Assembly: GCF_900155985.1 (NCBI RefSeq)
Contig: NZ_FTMA01000001.1
Location: 372,001-436,000 of the forward strand
Direction of reading: 5' to 3'
Origin: Maribacter ulvicola
GTDB lineage: Bacteria; Bacteroidota; Bacteroidia; Flavobacteriales; Flavobacteriaceae
Length of the DNA: 64,000 nt
Shown: positions 54,282 through 64,000 of the stretch, piece by piece
Layout: each line of letters starts with the position of its first letter
Position numbering within the stretch: position 1 is the first letter of the stretch
Translations under genes and position numbers: made by a program
The notes under the pieces: model-generated
What the model saw: the letters and a program-made list of their open reading frames with translations, nothing else
Told to the model about the DNA's origin: nothing
Databases searched by the model: none

Positions 54282-55598
54282 CTATAAATCGGGGTTATTT
54301 ATAATTGCATCATTAGGAAATGGAATAGTATATCTATCATCATCCTTTTCTAATCTAAACTCTTGATTTTTATAATTTTTAATCAGTAATGGTCGTGTAG
54401 TTCTTCTTAGATCGTTCCATCTATGCCCTTCTATAGCAAACTCTCTTCTTCTTTCTTCCAAGACTTCTTCCAATACGTCAGCTGAGTTTAACTCATTTAT
54501 TCTTGTTCTATATCTTTCTAAACCTATTGGCGTATATCTCATATTGGCAAGCTCAATTAAATGTGCCTTTGCCTGGTCTTGGTTATTTAACTGAGCATAA
54601 CACTCCGCAAGTATTAAATACAACTCTGCAGTTCTAAAAGAAACCTTAAACTTGGTATCTGCACTTTTACTAGAATGATAGGTACCGTCACTTTCTTCAT
54701 TGAAGTATATGGAAAAACGTAAGTCGTCTGTTTGATCGTAAATACTCAATAAATCCTCAGAGATACTTGCGTTTTCGGTCATATCAAAAGAGGCCACCGT
54801 TTCTAAAGCTAATATGGATTCTACAGAATTATACTCTGAAGGTAGTATTGCACTATTAGAGTTTAAATTTTGTAATTCGTCGTTTATAGCCAATGCTTGG
54901 TTAACTTCATCAATGGCCAATTGCCAATTATTCTTAAATAAATATACTCTTGCCTTAAATGCTTTTACCGCTAAAATTGAAAATCTATAATTATACCCAG
55001 TCTCTTGTTGACTTACATTTAAAAGAGATTCTGCAGATTCCAAATCGCTCAGTATTAAATCATAAACAACTTCAACCGTTTCTCTTGGATACGGTTTTTC
55101 AGAATCATAAGTTGTTGTGATCGGTACACCGGTATCAGTACTTGCAGTTGATGAATTGTATGGTTTTGCATACAGGTTGATCAAGTCAAAGTATTGCATT
55201 GCCCTTAAGGCATGAGCTTCTCCGATCAACTGCTCTTTTTCTAGAACGCCACCTTTCATTTCATCACCACTATTAATAACATGATTGGCATAAAAAATGA
55301 TATTATAAATACTGGCATATGGGTAAGCCGATGTCAATGGACTTGGGTTTTCATCGTTCCAAATAAAAAGATCTTCATATTGCTCAATTCCAACGGCTGT
55401 AGCACTTAAACTTAATTCATCTCCCCGGTAGGTCGTTAAAACCTTAGAACCCGTATTAATGGCGTATGCCGATGTTAAAAAATTTCTATAATCTTCTACT
55501 GTAGTCGGTATAATTTGACCTACCGGCTCAATGTCTAAATAATCATCACAAGCGGTAAAGCTCAATGTCAATAATATGATGTATGCTAGTTTTTTCAT
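54282..55598 (-). CDS. SusD/RagB family surface lipoprotein
   Basis: 438 residues: lipoprotein signal with lipobox FTACDD (Cys17), then the SusD helical (TPR-like) core and the C-terminal TELYLILAECYAQLN, YRTRINELNSADVLEEVLEE and RRREFAIEGHRWNDLRRT block, diagnostic of SusD. Binds nutrient on the surface and acts as lid of SusC. 14 bp downstream of susC. The nutrient is likely a peptide, judged by the neighbours. Confidence 0.95.
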   Translation of the reverse strand: MKKLAYIILLTLSFTACDDYLDIEPVGQIIPTTVEDYRNFLTSAYAINTGSKVLTTYRGDELSLSATAVGIEQYEDLFIWNDENPSPLTSAYPYASIYNIIFYANHVINSGDEMKGGVLEKEQLIGEAHALRAMQYFDLINLYAKPYNSSTASTDTGVPITTTYDSEKPYPRETVEVVYDLILSDLESAESLLNVSQQETGYNYRFSILAVKAFKARVYLFKNNWQLAIDEVNQALAINDELQNLNSNSAILPSEYNSVESILALETVASFDMTENASISEDLLSIYDQTDDLRFSIYFNEESDGTYHSSKSADTKFKVSFRTAELYLILAECYAQLNNQDQAKAHLIELANMRYTPIGLERYRTRINELNSADVLEEVLEERRREFAIEGHRWNDLRRTTRPLLIKNYKNQEFRLEKDDDRYTIPFPNDAIINNPDL

Positions 55599-55612
55599 GA
55601 ATACTGTCTTTA

Positions 55613-58600
55613 TTAAAATGCCAGATTGAACCCTACAGAAATAATTTTAGGGATTGGTTGAGAATAAATACTACCATAAGTTTCAGGGTCAAAGAAACCG
55701 TCATAATTTGTGCCTAAAACAAATAGATTACGACCTTCGATATTAAAATCCAAGCTTGCTATCTTTAGTTTGTCCAATTGCTTTTTTGGTATAGAATACC
55801 CTAGCTTAATGCTACTTATACGTATATAAGAAATGTCTTTAATCCAAATATCAAGATCATCATATGTTCTACCGTCATCTGAAGAATTGAACCAGTTATA
55901 AACTAAATCAGTATCAAAGCCAGGTGTATTAAATCCAATTAAGGCCGGAAAATTGCCTGTTCCTGCTTTAAGGATATCCGTGCTATAGTTTTTACCTGGT
56001 TCTGCTTGAGTTAGATAGTAACTAGGCGTTGCCTGAACCGTTTGCTTAAGATTAAAGTGCGTTAAAATACGAAGCCCAAATTGTTTATATTTAAAACTAT
56101 TATTGAAACCACCACTGAATTTAGGCGCACCATCACCAACATATGAGTATAAGTTTCGGTGCTCTTCTCTTGTTAATTGACTGCCATCTGTGCCTTCTTC
56201 TAAATTATAGAAATCTACTGCCGTTACTTTTTTACCATCTTTCCAGAATAATGGTAGCCCATTACTATCCAAACCGGCAGTTTTTATAGCAAAAATAGCC
56301 GTTGGACTGTACCCTTTTAGCGATGGTTTAAAATCTTCTTCCCTAATTTCAATATCCTCAACTATACTCTTGTTACGAGAAATATTAAAGCTTGATGTCC
56401 ATTTAAAATCATCATTTTGAACGTTAACCGTATTAATTAAAAATTCAAAACCTTTATTGCTAATACTAGCCCAGTTTGTATTTATAAAACTAAAACCGCT
56501 TTCTAGAGGAACAGATTGTAGACCAATTAAATCGGTACTCTTTCTGTAATAATAATCACTGGTAATATATACTTTGTTATTCAGTAACCCTAGATCAAAC
56601 CCAAGGTTTGAAGAAACCGTTTTTTCCCATCTTAAATTTGCATTTGGTGCATTTAATGCTCTTATAAGATCCTCATTGGTACCTGGTAAAAGAGATTCTG
56701 TATAGTACTCTCCAAGAACAAAAGGAGATGTAGATTTATCTATATTACCCTGTACACCATAAGATGCACGAATTTTTAAATCACTAATAGCATCTATATC
56801 ATAAAGAAAATCTTCGTTATTCACATTCCAAGACCCTGCAAAAGACCATAAAGGCAAATACCTATATTTAGGGTTTACCCCAAACAGGTTAGAACCATCA
56901 TATCTTAAACTTGTAAAAAAAGTATACTTACGATCAAATGTGTAAGACGCTGTTCCAAAGAACGAAGCATAAGCATTCTCGAAGTACGACTTCTTATACG
57001 GATCAAACAAAGCGTTTGTCAAAGACCTCTCATCTGTTATGGCAATGGTAGTTAATGTATTTTGATTAAAACCGAAGCCTTTTGCATGGATTTCTGTCTT
57101 TTTATTTCTTCTAAACTCCGTACCCGCCATTAAATCTAACTCATGTCTTTCATTAAGGGTTGTGTTGTAGTTTACTGTTGTCTTCCAATTATATTGAAAC
57201 ACATCTGAATTCCAGTTTTGCAGTATACCGCCCTTAGGCATATAAAATGCAGCACCATCCTCTGTATTGTATCTAGATCTTTGCTCATACTTTCTTGTAA
57301 AGTAACTTTGTTCATCACTAAACTTCTCGGTTTTGTCAAAATCTAACTGTAGCCCTAATTGAGTATTGATCTGTAGCCCAGCGAACAACTTATAATTAGC
57401 ATCAAAAATTGCTTTTAAAGAATTGGACACCAATTCGTAATTGGTATTTTCTCTTTCCTCTAAAACATTATAATCTAAGTTTAAGTCTGATCTTTCAACC
57501 AAATCTGGATCGTAAAGATAGTTTCCATTCTCATCGGTCAACTTTAAATAAGGGTTTGCATTTCTTGAATAATAAGAAGGGTTGGTATATGCATCAGCTC
57601 CAGTAATGTATGAACTTGTTCTTGTTTGACTTCCAAACAGAGCCACACCTACCTTAAATTTTTCGTTTATAGAAAATTTATCTTTTAAAGTAATATTATA
57701 TCGCTGCTGCCCTGTGCCCTTGGTAGTGCCTTTTTCATCAAAAATACCTGTAGAAAAATAATAGTTATTATTTTCATTGCCTCCAGAAACACTTACACTA
57801 TACTGTTGGTTAATGGCTGTTCTATATAAAACATCTCCCCAATCTGTGTTGGAGTTTCTTAGGTTATTGATTGCATTTTGAGACGCTGAAGAAATATTAT
57901 TAAAACCGTTATTTTGAAAATTTACATAATCATTATTAGCATTTAAAATACGAGCAACGTCTCCTCTACCTTGTTGGTAAGTTAAGTCTGTACGGTTTGC
58001 CAAATACAACTCAAAATCAACTTTTTCTGCTGAATTCATTAGGTTCAACTTAGAGAAATCTGGTTTTTGGGTAACAAAGATGTTACCATTTGCCTGTACC
58101 CGCATGGCACCCTTTTTACCACTTTTACTGGTTATTACAATAACACCGTTAGCAGCTCTTGCTCCATAGATTGAGGTTGCAGAAGCATCTTTTAATACCG
58201 TAATACTCTCAATATCTTCTGGGTTTAACCCAGCAATAGGGTAAGATTGTAGGTTGTCAATATTATCTTTATCCTTAAAATCTTTTGGGATATCATTACC
58301 TTCTAATGGAATACCATCTAACACCCAAAGTGGATCAGAAGATCCATTTAATGAAGCACTACCACGGATTACAATTTTCGCAGGTGCGCCAGGTGCACCG
58401 GTTGTAGGTTGAACCTGAACACCGGCAAGTTGACCGGTTAACATATGATCTACCGTCATAACGCCAGATTGTTCCAAATCTGACATTTCTACTTTCTTAT
58501 ATGCGGATGTTATTTTACGTTTTTCTATTTTCTGATATCCCGTTAAAACCACCTCATCAAGTGCTTCAACATTTTCGTTTAAAACAATGGTAAAATGCGT

Positions 58601-58906
58601 GTCGTTATCTGAAATAGTTACTTTTTCTGTTTCGTACCCCATATAGGAAACCAAAAAAGAAATAACATCGTTGTTAACGGTTAGTGAAAACTCACCATCA
58701 AAATTCGTTGTTGTACCCAACATACTACTATCTAAAACACCTTCTGTCTTAGTTTTGCTACCTATTATAGCTGAAGATACGTATACCGAAGCTCCGATAA
58801 TTGGCGATTTTGTGGCGTTGTCGATTACCTGACCGGTGATTACTTTTTGGTTTTGACCTAAAAGTAATGTTGGAATAAAAATTAATATATATAATAACCC
58901 CCTCAT
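55613..58906 (-). CDS. SusC/RagA family TonB-dependent outer-membrane transporter
   Basis: 1097 residues: signal peptide to LLLGQ, carboxypeptidase-regulatory-like domain (QVIDNATKSPIIGASVYV..., NFDGEFSLTV), TonB-box region (EALDEVVLTGY), plug (GQLAGVQVQPTTGAPGA, VLDGIPLEGND, SITVLKDASATSIYGARAANGVIVIT) and a long barrel to GFNLAF. All landmarks are present. With SusD it forms the importer. RagAB, its relative in Porphyromonas, takes up oligopeptides; the adjacent proteases support the same here. Confidence 0.96.
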   Translation of the reverse strand: MRGLLYILIFIPTLLLGQNQKVITGQVIDNATKSPIIGASVYVSSAIIGSKTKTEGVLDSSMLGTTTNFDGEFSLTVNNDVISFLVSYMGYETEKVTISDNDTHFTIVLNENVEALDEVVLTGYQKIEKRKITSAYKKVEMSDLEQSGVMTVDHMLTGQLAGVQVQPTTGAPGAPAKIVIRGSASLNGSSDPLWVLDGIPLEGNDIPKDFKDKDNIDNLQSYPIAGLNPEDIESITVLKDASATSIYGARAANGVIVITSKSGKKGAMRVQANGNIFVTQKPDFSKLNLMNSAEKVDFELYLANRTDLTYQQGRGDVARILNANNDYVNFQNNGFNNISSASQNAINNLRNSNTDWGDVLYRTAINQQYSVSVSGGNENNNYYFSTGIFDEKGTTKGTGQQRYNITLKDKFSINEKFKVGVALFGSQTRTSSYITGADAYTNPSYYSRNANPYLKLTDENGNYLYDPDLVERSDLNLDYNVLEERENTNYELVSNSLKAIFDANYKLFAGLQINTQLGLQLDFDKTEKFSDEQSYFTRKYEQRSRYNTEDGAAFYMPKGGILQNWNSDVFQYNWKTTVNYNTTLNERHELDLMAGTEFRRNKKTEIHAKGFGFNQNTLTTIAITDERSLTNALFDPYKKSYFENAYASFFGTASYTFDRKYTFFTSLRYDGSNLFGVNPKYRYLPLWSFAGSWNVNNEDFLYDIDAISDLKIRASYGVQGNIDKSTSPFVLGEYYTESLLPGTNEDLIRALNAPNANLRWEKTVSSNLGFDLGLLNNKVYITSDYYYRKSTDLIGLQSVPLESGFSFINTNWASISNKGFEFLINTVNVQNDDFKWTSSFNISRNKSIVEDIEIREEDFKPSLKGYSPTAIFAIKTAGLDSNGLPLFWKDGKKVTAVDFYNLEEGTDGSQLTREEHRNLYSYVGDGAPKFSGGFNNSFKYKQFGLRILTHFNLKQTVQATPSYYLTQAEPGKNYSTDILKAGTGNFPALIGFNTPGFDTDLVYNWFNSSDDGRTYDDLDIWIKDISYIRISSIKLGYSIPKKQLDKLKIASLDFNIEGRNLFVLGTNYDGFFDPETYGSIYSQPIPKIISVGFNLAF

Positions 58907-58909
58907 GAA

Positions 58910-61447
58910 TTAGTATTTCAGATTATAAGTGATTCTAGCGATCAAGTCGTTATAGTGTGCTCTTGTTGCCCTATCGCCTTTTCTTTTCTTTTTTTGTAAT
59001 AATTTCAATACTTTATCTAAAGCGGCACGCTTATTTGTACCAATATCCGCAACCCTTGGCAAGTATGAAAAATGAATGTTTTTAAACTGATCTTCACCAT
59101 CTACCGCTTTATTATCTTTCGTTTTTTCTAAAAGCTTGTTTCTATCAACAGTTAAAACATCTATATAGTTTTTCTGAGTCATTCGTTCAAACATATCTAA
59201 AGAATGGCCTTTTTTCGTTTTTGTAAAAATGGCATTGAACAACTGGTCAAACAAATACTCTTCCGTAAATGCTTCTTCATTATTTTTAACCAGCACCCTA
59301 TTTTCAGTTATTCGCATTAACCGATCTGTTTTAACCAACGCATAAATAGCATTGGTCTGATAAATACGCTGCATGGAAACAGGTGAGTAATAGCGTTCTC
59401 CATCTGGGGCATCCCTTACTGCAAATATTTTATTGATTATACTAGGTGTAAACAGCCACTTCTGTGGTAAAATGGCATTTTCTATAAGGTAGTCCAATGC
59501 CTGTTTTTGCATTTCTACACTTACTGGTTCATAGGTGTTTTTACCATCTTTATAAACCGTATTATTAATATGTACCCCACCTATATTTGCCATGACATGG
59601 CCATTGTATGTTTGCCATTGATCTATAACTTCTTTGTATAGCTTGGATGCCTTATAATACCCTTGTCCTTCTTCTTTTGTCCAGGTTAGAATATTAGGGA
59701 TAATTCGCTTTAAATTTTTAAGTCCGTATTCACTTGCTTTTACCGCATTATCTCCTAAATCCTCGCTTTGGGACCGTGGATCAACAACATCGCCTTGCTG
59801 TGGACCGTAAAAATACATAGGGTTGTTTTCGTGCTTGCGTATCCATTTATTTAGAATAGGCAATTCTTCATGGGCCGTTTTATTTTCTATCCATCGGTAT
59901 CCCCAGTCAATAGCATAAGTATCGTAAACCCCAATTTTTGGTGTAATGTCCACAATATCATCTCCTGGCTGTGCTACATAATTAAAGCGTGCATAATCCA
60001 TTATAGAAGGTGCAGTTCCACCCATTTTAGAAGTAAATGTTTTGGACCTCAAAGAATCTACTGGATAACTATAAGAAGCTGCCATGTTGTGTTTTAAACC
60101 AAAAGTATGACCAACCTCATGAGAAGACACAAAACGAATGGCTTCTCCCATATGTTCATCTGAGAATTTATTAGCTCTAGCTTTAGGGTCTATAGGTCCT
60201 GTTTGAACACGAATCCAAGAATGTAAACCTTTCATTAGATTATGCCACCAAATAATATCAGATTCCAAAATCTCTCCACTTCTAGGATCTACGACAGATG
60301 GTCCCATAGCATTTTGCTTTTCTGAAGCGGCATACGTAATTACCGAATAGCGCACATCATCAGCATCAAAATCAGTATCTTCCTCTGAAGGAAACTTCAC
60401 CTTTACCGCATTTTTAAATCCTGCAGCTTCAAATGCTACATTCCAATCATAAACACCTTGTTCAATAAACGATCTCCACTGTTTAGGAGTAGCCGGGTCT
60501 ACATAATACACTATAGGATCTTTTGGCTCTACCAACACGCCCTTTTTGTACTTCTCTATATCATCTTTTTTTGGTTCTAATTTCCAACGCGTAATCAATT
60601 GTCTTGACTCTACTTCATGCTGACTATCAGAATAATATTCCATTGGTATACTGAAATAGCCAATTCTATTGTCGGCAAAGCGTGGCTTCATAATTTTGGT
60701 TGGCAGTAATACAATATTTGTGGTAACACCAATAGTCAATGGCATACTGGGACCACCACCTTCTGCAACCGAAGTTGTCATTGCAGATTTCACCACAATA
60801 TTCTTAGGGAACGATTTAATACCTTCTAATTTTGAAAGATCGGTCTTAATGCTCCCACCTAGTCCAACATTGGTAAGTACATCACTAAAGCTTTTTTCTT
60901 TACCATTAAAGATCTTGTTCACTTTTATAAAATATGATGTAGAATCTGAGTTGTTTGTCTCAATATCGAACTCTTCAATGACAGATTCTCTAAAATTGTC
61001 TTTTACAGAACGAGTTATAGCATCTGTTTTAGGTGATTTTACTCTTGGGTTTATCGTTTTCACCCAGATTTTGTTCGATACCGAATCGCTATAAAAACGA
61101 ACCAATTTGGTCTCAAATGTCATTCCTTTATTTAACCCATGGCCATTTAATGCATACGGCACACTTGACACTTTATTTACAACGAGAAAATCTCGACTTA
61201 AAAGTGAATCTGGAATCTCAAAATAGTAATCTTCCTTTAAGGTATAAACATTAAACACTCCCTTTCTAACATTGCCCTCTTTAACTAATTTTTTATAATT
61301 AAGCTTTTTATCATTTCCTTTTTCAACACTATCTTTTTGTACAGCATCTTTTTTGTCTTGTGCAAAACCTGCTACTCCAACTAAAAACAATATAAAAATT
61401 ACAGAAAACCGGTAGGTGGTTTTTTCTTTTAACGAAGCGTATATCAT
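58910..61447 (-). CDS. secreted zinc-dependent metalloprotease (DUF5117/DUF4953 type)
   Basis: 845 residues: signal peptide to about GVAGFAQ, DUF5118/5117-like N-part (YKKLVKEGNVRKGVFNVYT, YYFEIPDSLLSRDFLVVNKV), then a metzincin-type core HEVGHTFGLKHN with His443, Glu444, His447 and His453 (HExxHxxGxxH), preceded by RFVSS. Such proteins precede SusCD pairs in many Bacteroidota. Degrades protein outside the cell or in the periplasm, feeding the importer whose genes follow at 3 bp. In the operon downstream of the LytTR pair (93-bp gap). Confidence 0.9.
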   Translation of the reverse strand: MIYASLKEKTTYRFSVIFILFLVGVAGFAQDKKDAVQKDSVEKGNDKKLNYKKLVKEGNVRKGVFNVYTLKEDYYFEIPDSLLSRDFLVVNKVSSVPYALNGHGLNKGMTFETKLVRFYSDSVSNKIWVKTINPRVKSPKTDAITRSVKDNFRESVIEEFDIETNNSDSTSYFIKVNKIFNGKEKSFSDVLTNVGLGGSIKTDLSKLEGIKSFPKNIVVKSAMTTSVAEGGGPSMPLTIGVTTNIVLLPTKIMKPRFADNRIGYFSIPMEYYSDSQHEVESRQLITRWKLEPKKDDIEKYKKGVLVEPKDPIVYYVDPATPKQWRSFIEQGVYDWNVAFEAAGFKNAVKVKFPSEEDTDFDADDVRYSVITYAASEKQNAMGPSVVDPRSGEILESDIIWWHNLMKGLHSWIRVQTGPIDPKARANKFSDEHMGEAIRFVSSHEVGHTFGLKHNMAASYSYPVDSLRSKTFTSKMGGTAPSIMDYARFNYVAQPGDDIVDITPKIGVYDTYAIDWGYRWIENKTAHEELPILNKWIRKHENNPMYFYGPQQGDVVDPRSQSEDLGDNAVKASEYGLKNLKRIIPNILTWTKEEGQGYYKASKLYKEVIDQWQTYNGHVMANIGGVHINNTVYKDGKNTYEPVSVEMQKQALDYLIENAILPQKWLFTPSIINKIFAVRDAPDGERYYSPVSMQRIYQTNAIYALVKTDRLMRITENRVLVKNNEEAFTEEYLFDQLFNAIFTKTKKGHSLDMFERMTQKNYIDVLTVDRNKLLEKTKDNKAVDGEDQFKNIHFSYLPRVADIGTNKRAALDKVLKLLQKKKRKGDRATRAHYNDLIARITYNLKY

Positions 61448-61540
61448 GAAAAAAATTAATTATGCCTCAAATTTTCATGAAATAACATGATGAACAAAAT
61501 GAAAAGGAGTGAACTCAATAAAAAAGGGAGTGAAGTATTA

Positions 61541-63181
61541 TTATACGTTAATAAAAGGTAGAATACATTTGAATTTGCCTTCAAATATTTCCGTTTTAAA
61601 GTCTTTAATTTGATAATGTTGATATGTATTCTCTAAATAAGTTAGCCCAATATGATGACTATTCTCAATTTTCTTCTTTCTAGGCATATAATTGTTTAAC
61701 ACAATGATGTTATTATTAGATATTGTTATTTCTATAAATAAAGCATTTTGTTTTGTTATATTATTGTGCTTAATTGCATTTTCGACTAAAGTTTCTAGAG
61801 ACAAAAAAGGTATTTTTTTCATTAAAATTTTATCATCACAATTATAAATAATAGATACATTTAGACCTTTATTAAATCGTATTTCTTGTAGAAATATATA
61901 TTGCTCCAAAAAAGTAATTTCCTTTTTAACTGATATTAAATTACCCTCTCTCTCTTCTAAAAGATACCGATATACCTCTGCAAGTTTAAGGACAAACTGT
62001 TGAGACAACTCTGGGTCTACATCAATTAAAACATGTAAAGAGTTTAAACTATTGAATAAAAAATGAGGATTCATTTTCTTTTTCAGTTGATTTAATTGAA
62101 GTACCGCATTCTCTTTCTGATATTTTTCATTGGTATAAACCAGCTGCTCTTTTTCTTCTAAAACTCTTAAATTTTCTGCATACTCTTTTTTTAACTGTAA
62201 CCTGTAGACTATTAACATCAACATAAAAGTTATAAAAGCTAGAAGGCTTATCCATGAAAAATAGCGCTGTATACTTTGCGTTGTTTCTTTTAAATGAATG
62301 TCTAAGGGAAAATTAACGACAACAATTAACGGTGTATGGTTTATTTTAATAGTATCATAATACCGTAACACTTCTAAATCTAAAAACTCAGACACCGCTT
62401 TTGTTTTTAATATGTTATGGTTTTTAGGAACATAATACCCATTTATTTCTACTGTACTTTCAAGTACCTTATCTAATGATATCGTATTAAAATACCCGTC
62501 TATTTTTTTTCCAATATAACTTGTCTCTGGGTGCAGCATACAAACACCCTCTTTATTAGTTACTACCGTATAGCCACCATCACCCTTATATTTTTCTGAA
62601 AAGTATTTCCAAAAACGCAACAAATCAACGTCATAACCATAAACGACTACTGTATTGTCATTTAATTTTTTAGTATAAGTTTTTCTATATACAACACTGT
62701 CCTTAACCGTTAGCACTACATCTTTACTCCCATTACTATTTAAGAGGTTATTCTCTAGAATATAGTCATCAACTTCTTTCTCAAATAAAGAGTCTGTACT
62801 AGAACTATAAAAATCTATTTTACCGTTTTCTTTTAAAATTTTGATAAAAGTATTAGAGATATTTCTATTTTCTACCACTAAACCAGAAGAGTACAACAGC
62901 TTTTTTTTCAGCTCATTACTATACACATTATATGCTTCATATTGGAAAATTTTCTCTATATCAATTAAATAGTTGTTAAGCTTATTGAATTCAAAAGAAA
63001 CAATGTTTTCCTTATACTTTAAATTCCCCTGAAAAAGGTCCTCCACCAAATTTTCTGATACAGAAGTAATTTTAGGAGTTATCAACGAACTTCCTATAAA
63101 ATAAACAGCAATAAACAATAGACTAACAAAGAAGTATTGGCTTTGTTTTTTATATTTTGACAGCATCTTATTTCCAAACAT
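61541..63181 (-). CDS. LytS-type sensor histidine kinase with Cache-like sensor
   Basis: 546 residues: membrane segment at about 15-31, a large extracytoplasmic sensor (about 33-295) with the Cache-domain pattern NKEGVCMLHPETSYIGKKID, membrane segment at about 308-328, a coiled coil, and a His_kinase domain (PF06580) with His373 (MNPHFLFNSLNSLH), then LSLETLVENAIKHN. The second ATP-lid motif (ISNNNIIVLNNYMP) is AT-rich but intact. The Cache sensor probably binds a small ligand such as an amino acid or peptide (inference). Starts 1 bp after the LytTR gene. Confidence 0.92.
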   Translation of the reverse strand: MFGNKMLSKYKKQSQYFFVSLLFIAVYFIGSSLITPKITSVSENLVEDLFQGNLKYKENIVSFEFNKLNNYLIDIEKIFQYEAYNVYSNELKKKLLYSSGLVVENRNISNTFIKILKENGKIDFYSSSTDSLFEKEVDDYILENNLLNSNGSKDVVLTVKDSVVYRKTYTKKLNDNTVVVYGYDVDLLRFWKYFSEKYKGDGGYTVVTNKEGVCMLHPETSYIGKKIDGYFNTISLDKVLESTVEINGYYVPKNHNILKTKAVSEFLDLEVLRYYDTIKINHTPLIVVVNFPLDIHLKETTQSIQRYFSWISLLAFITFMLMLIVYRLQLKKEYAENLRVLEEKEQLVYTNEKYQKENAVLQLNQLKKKMNPHFLFNSLNSLHVLIDVDPELSQQFVLKLAEVYRYLLEEREGNLISVKKEITFLEQYIFLQEIRFNKGLNVSIIYNCDDKILMKKIPFLSLETLVENAIKHNNITKQNALFIEITISNNNIIVLNNYMPRKKKIENSHHIGLTYLENTYQHYQIKDFKTEIFEGKFKCILPFINV

Positions 63182-63182
63182 T

Positions 63183-63953
63183 CTAATTATTTAACCAGTT
63201 TTTGAAAGCGTTGATATAATTGGCACTAACAAAAATTAAATCATTTGAATAAACAGGTACCTTTAATTCTATCTTTAATCTATTTTGGCTATACTTTGCC
63301 ATGGTTTTGATAGCAGAATGACTAATGATATACTTTCTGTTTATCTTAAAAAATTGCTTGGTAGAAAGTTTGTGCTCTAAACTAGAAATTGTGTCATCAT
63401 AAAAATAACGCTCCCCTTTATGGGTAAATAATAAGAGAGATTTGTTATCTGCCATAAAATAGGCTATTTCCTTACTATCTATTGAAAGCAGTAATTCTCC
63501 TTTTGATACCAAAAAGCGTTCTTGATATTCCTTTTTTTCTTGGCTACCCTTTAATTGATGAAGAAAGGAATCTAATTGGTTATAGTCTATAACTGAATTT
63601 GGTCTATATTCTATATGTTTTTTAACAGCACTACTTAACCTTATCATATCATAAGGTTTTAATAAATAATCTATAGCAAAAAACTGAAACGATTGAATAG
63701 CATATTGATCAAATGCTGTTGTAAAAATGATCGGAATACTAATATTTAAGGTTTCAAAAATCTCAAAACTTTCGCCATCACCTAAATGAATATCACTAAA
63801 AATAAGATCACATGTGTTGTTTTCAAACCATTGTAATGACTGTTCAACACTTTCCAAACGTTTTTTTATATGAATTGGATGGTCTAAATTCAGCAGCATC
63901 TTTTCTAGAGAACTTGCTGCTAGATCTTCATCTTCTATTATAACGATATCCAT
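63183..63953 (-). CDS. LytTR-family response regulator
   Basis: 256 residues: receiver with Asp54 (CDLIFSDIHLGDGESF), Lys99 (DYLLKPYD), and a C-terminal LytTR DNA-binding domain (FFKINRKYIISHSAIKTM, ...VPVYSNDLIFVSANYINAFK). Paired with the kinase gene next to it. The LytTR pair is the first unit of the protein-utilisation locus and probably its switch. Promoter at the window edge. Confidence 0.94.
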   Translation of the reverse strand: MDIVIIEDEDLAASSLEKMLLNLDHPIHIKKRLESVEQSLQWFENNTCDLIFSDIHLGDGESFEIFETLNISIPIIFTTAFDQYAIQSFQFFAIDYLLKPYDMIRLSSAVKKHIEYRPNSVIDYNQLDSFLHQLKGSQEKKEYQERFLVSKGELLLSIDSKEIAYFMADNKSLLLFTHKGERYFYDDTISSLEHKLSTKQFFKINRKYIISHSAIKTMAKYSQNRLKIELKVPVYSNDLIFVSANYINAFKNWLNN

Positions 63954-63971
63954 TCTATAATTTTAATATTT

Positions 63972-64000
63972 CAAAAATATAACACACTGTGCTTATGTCA
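63972..64000 (-). promoter_or_regulatory. possible promoter of the LytTR-kinase operon, cut by the window end
   Basis: TATTTTTG at 63979-63972 (minus strand) fits the TAnnTTTG box, 19 bp upstream of the LytTR start. The last two bases of the window are CA; if the next base is A, a TTG at a spacing of 19 would complete the pattern. Confidence 0.4.

Overview
The window looks like a piece of chromosome from a marine-type member of the Flavobacteriaceae (Bacteroidota), near Maribacter, Zobellia or Cellulophaga; the genus is a guess. Reasons: AT-rich DNA, a SusC/SusD pair with LytTR two-component control, many lipoproteins with short signal peptides, promoter-like TTG-N19/20-TAnnTTTG pairs, and the order DUF177-rpmF-fabH-accB-accC. 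I see no rRNA, tRNA, CRISPR array, transposase or intact integrase.

Layout. 1-5.1 kb: end of an ABC ATPase gene, an ArfB-like ribosome-rescue factor, a GntP permease, a Gre-like factor with a lipoprotein, and an FAD oxidoreductase. 5.2-11 kb: housekeeping metabolism (accC, accB, fabH, rpmF, DUF177, pdxA, ribE). 11-14.7 kb: a membrane acyltransferase with a sodium:solute symporter, and a TauE/SafE permease. 14.8-18.2 kb: a two-gene type II restriction-modification (R-M) unit whose methyltransferase starts with the arm-site DNA-binding domain of a Bacteroidota tyrosine recombinase and is preceded by three GTCCGT repeats. 18.4-24.2 kb: GH3-like protein, zincin, cardiolipin synthase, a cysteine-free ArsC-fold protein and an AsmA-like protein. 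24.2-33 kb: small stress- and envelope-type genes (AraC regulator, degenerate SRAP protein, DUF2383, topoisomerase IB, cyclase-fold DUF2652, Dps, YtxH/holin-like operon, aldehyde dehydrogenase). 33.2-35.8 kb: a small accessory patch with a ParDE toxin-antitoxin pair, two small lipoproteins and an HD-PycTM (Pycsar-effector-like) protein. 36-44.9 kb: DUF4202 with siroheme synthase, a kinase-fold phosphotransferase, VTT and SdiA-regulated proteins, an OmpR-type two-component system divergent from a PepSY-like protein, and TlpA. 44.9-45.7 kb: a gene-poor stretch with relics. 45.7-64 kb: exported proteins, namely a lipoprotein, DUF1080 and sorbosone-dehydrogenase-like proteins, an M14 peptidase, an M48-like lipoprotein, and then a LytTR/histidine-kinase pair followed by metalloprotease, SusC, SusD and lipoprotein genes.

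How genes work together. The R-M genes overlap by 4 bp with the methyltransferase first, so restriction depends on protection being made first; the arm domain and the repeats suggest that the methyltransferase may also control its own promoter. The last 11 kb reads as a self-contained nutrient system without glycosidases: a Cache-domain sensor and LytTR regulator, a secreted HExxHxxGxxH protease and a SusCD importer, more consistent with protein or peptide use (as for RagAB) than with polysaccharide use.

Most interesting items: the recombinase-arm/methyltransferase fusion with its repeat-bearing promoter; the HD-PycTM protein without an adjacent cyclase; the LytTR-controlled SusCD-protease locus; a perfect 12-2-12 inverted repeat at 46525-46550; and an SRAP-family protein that appears to have lost its catalytic residues.
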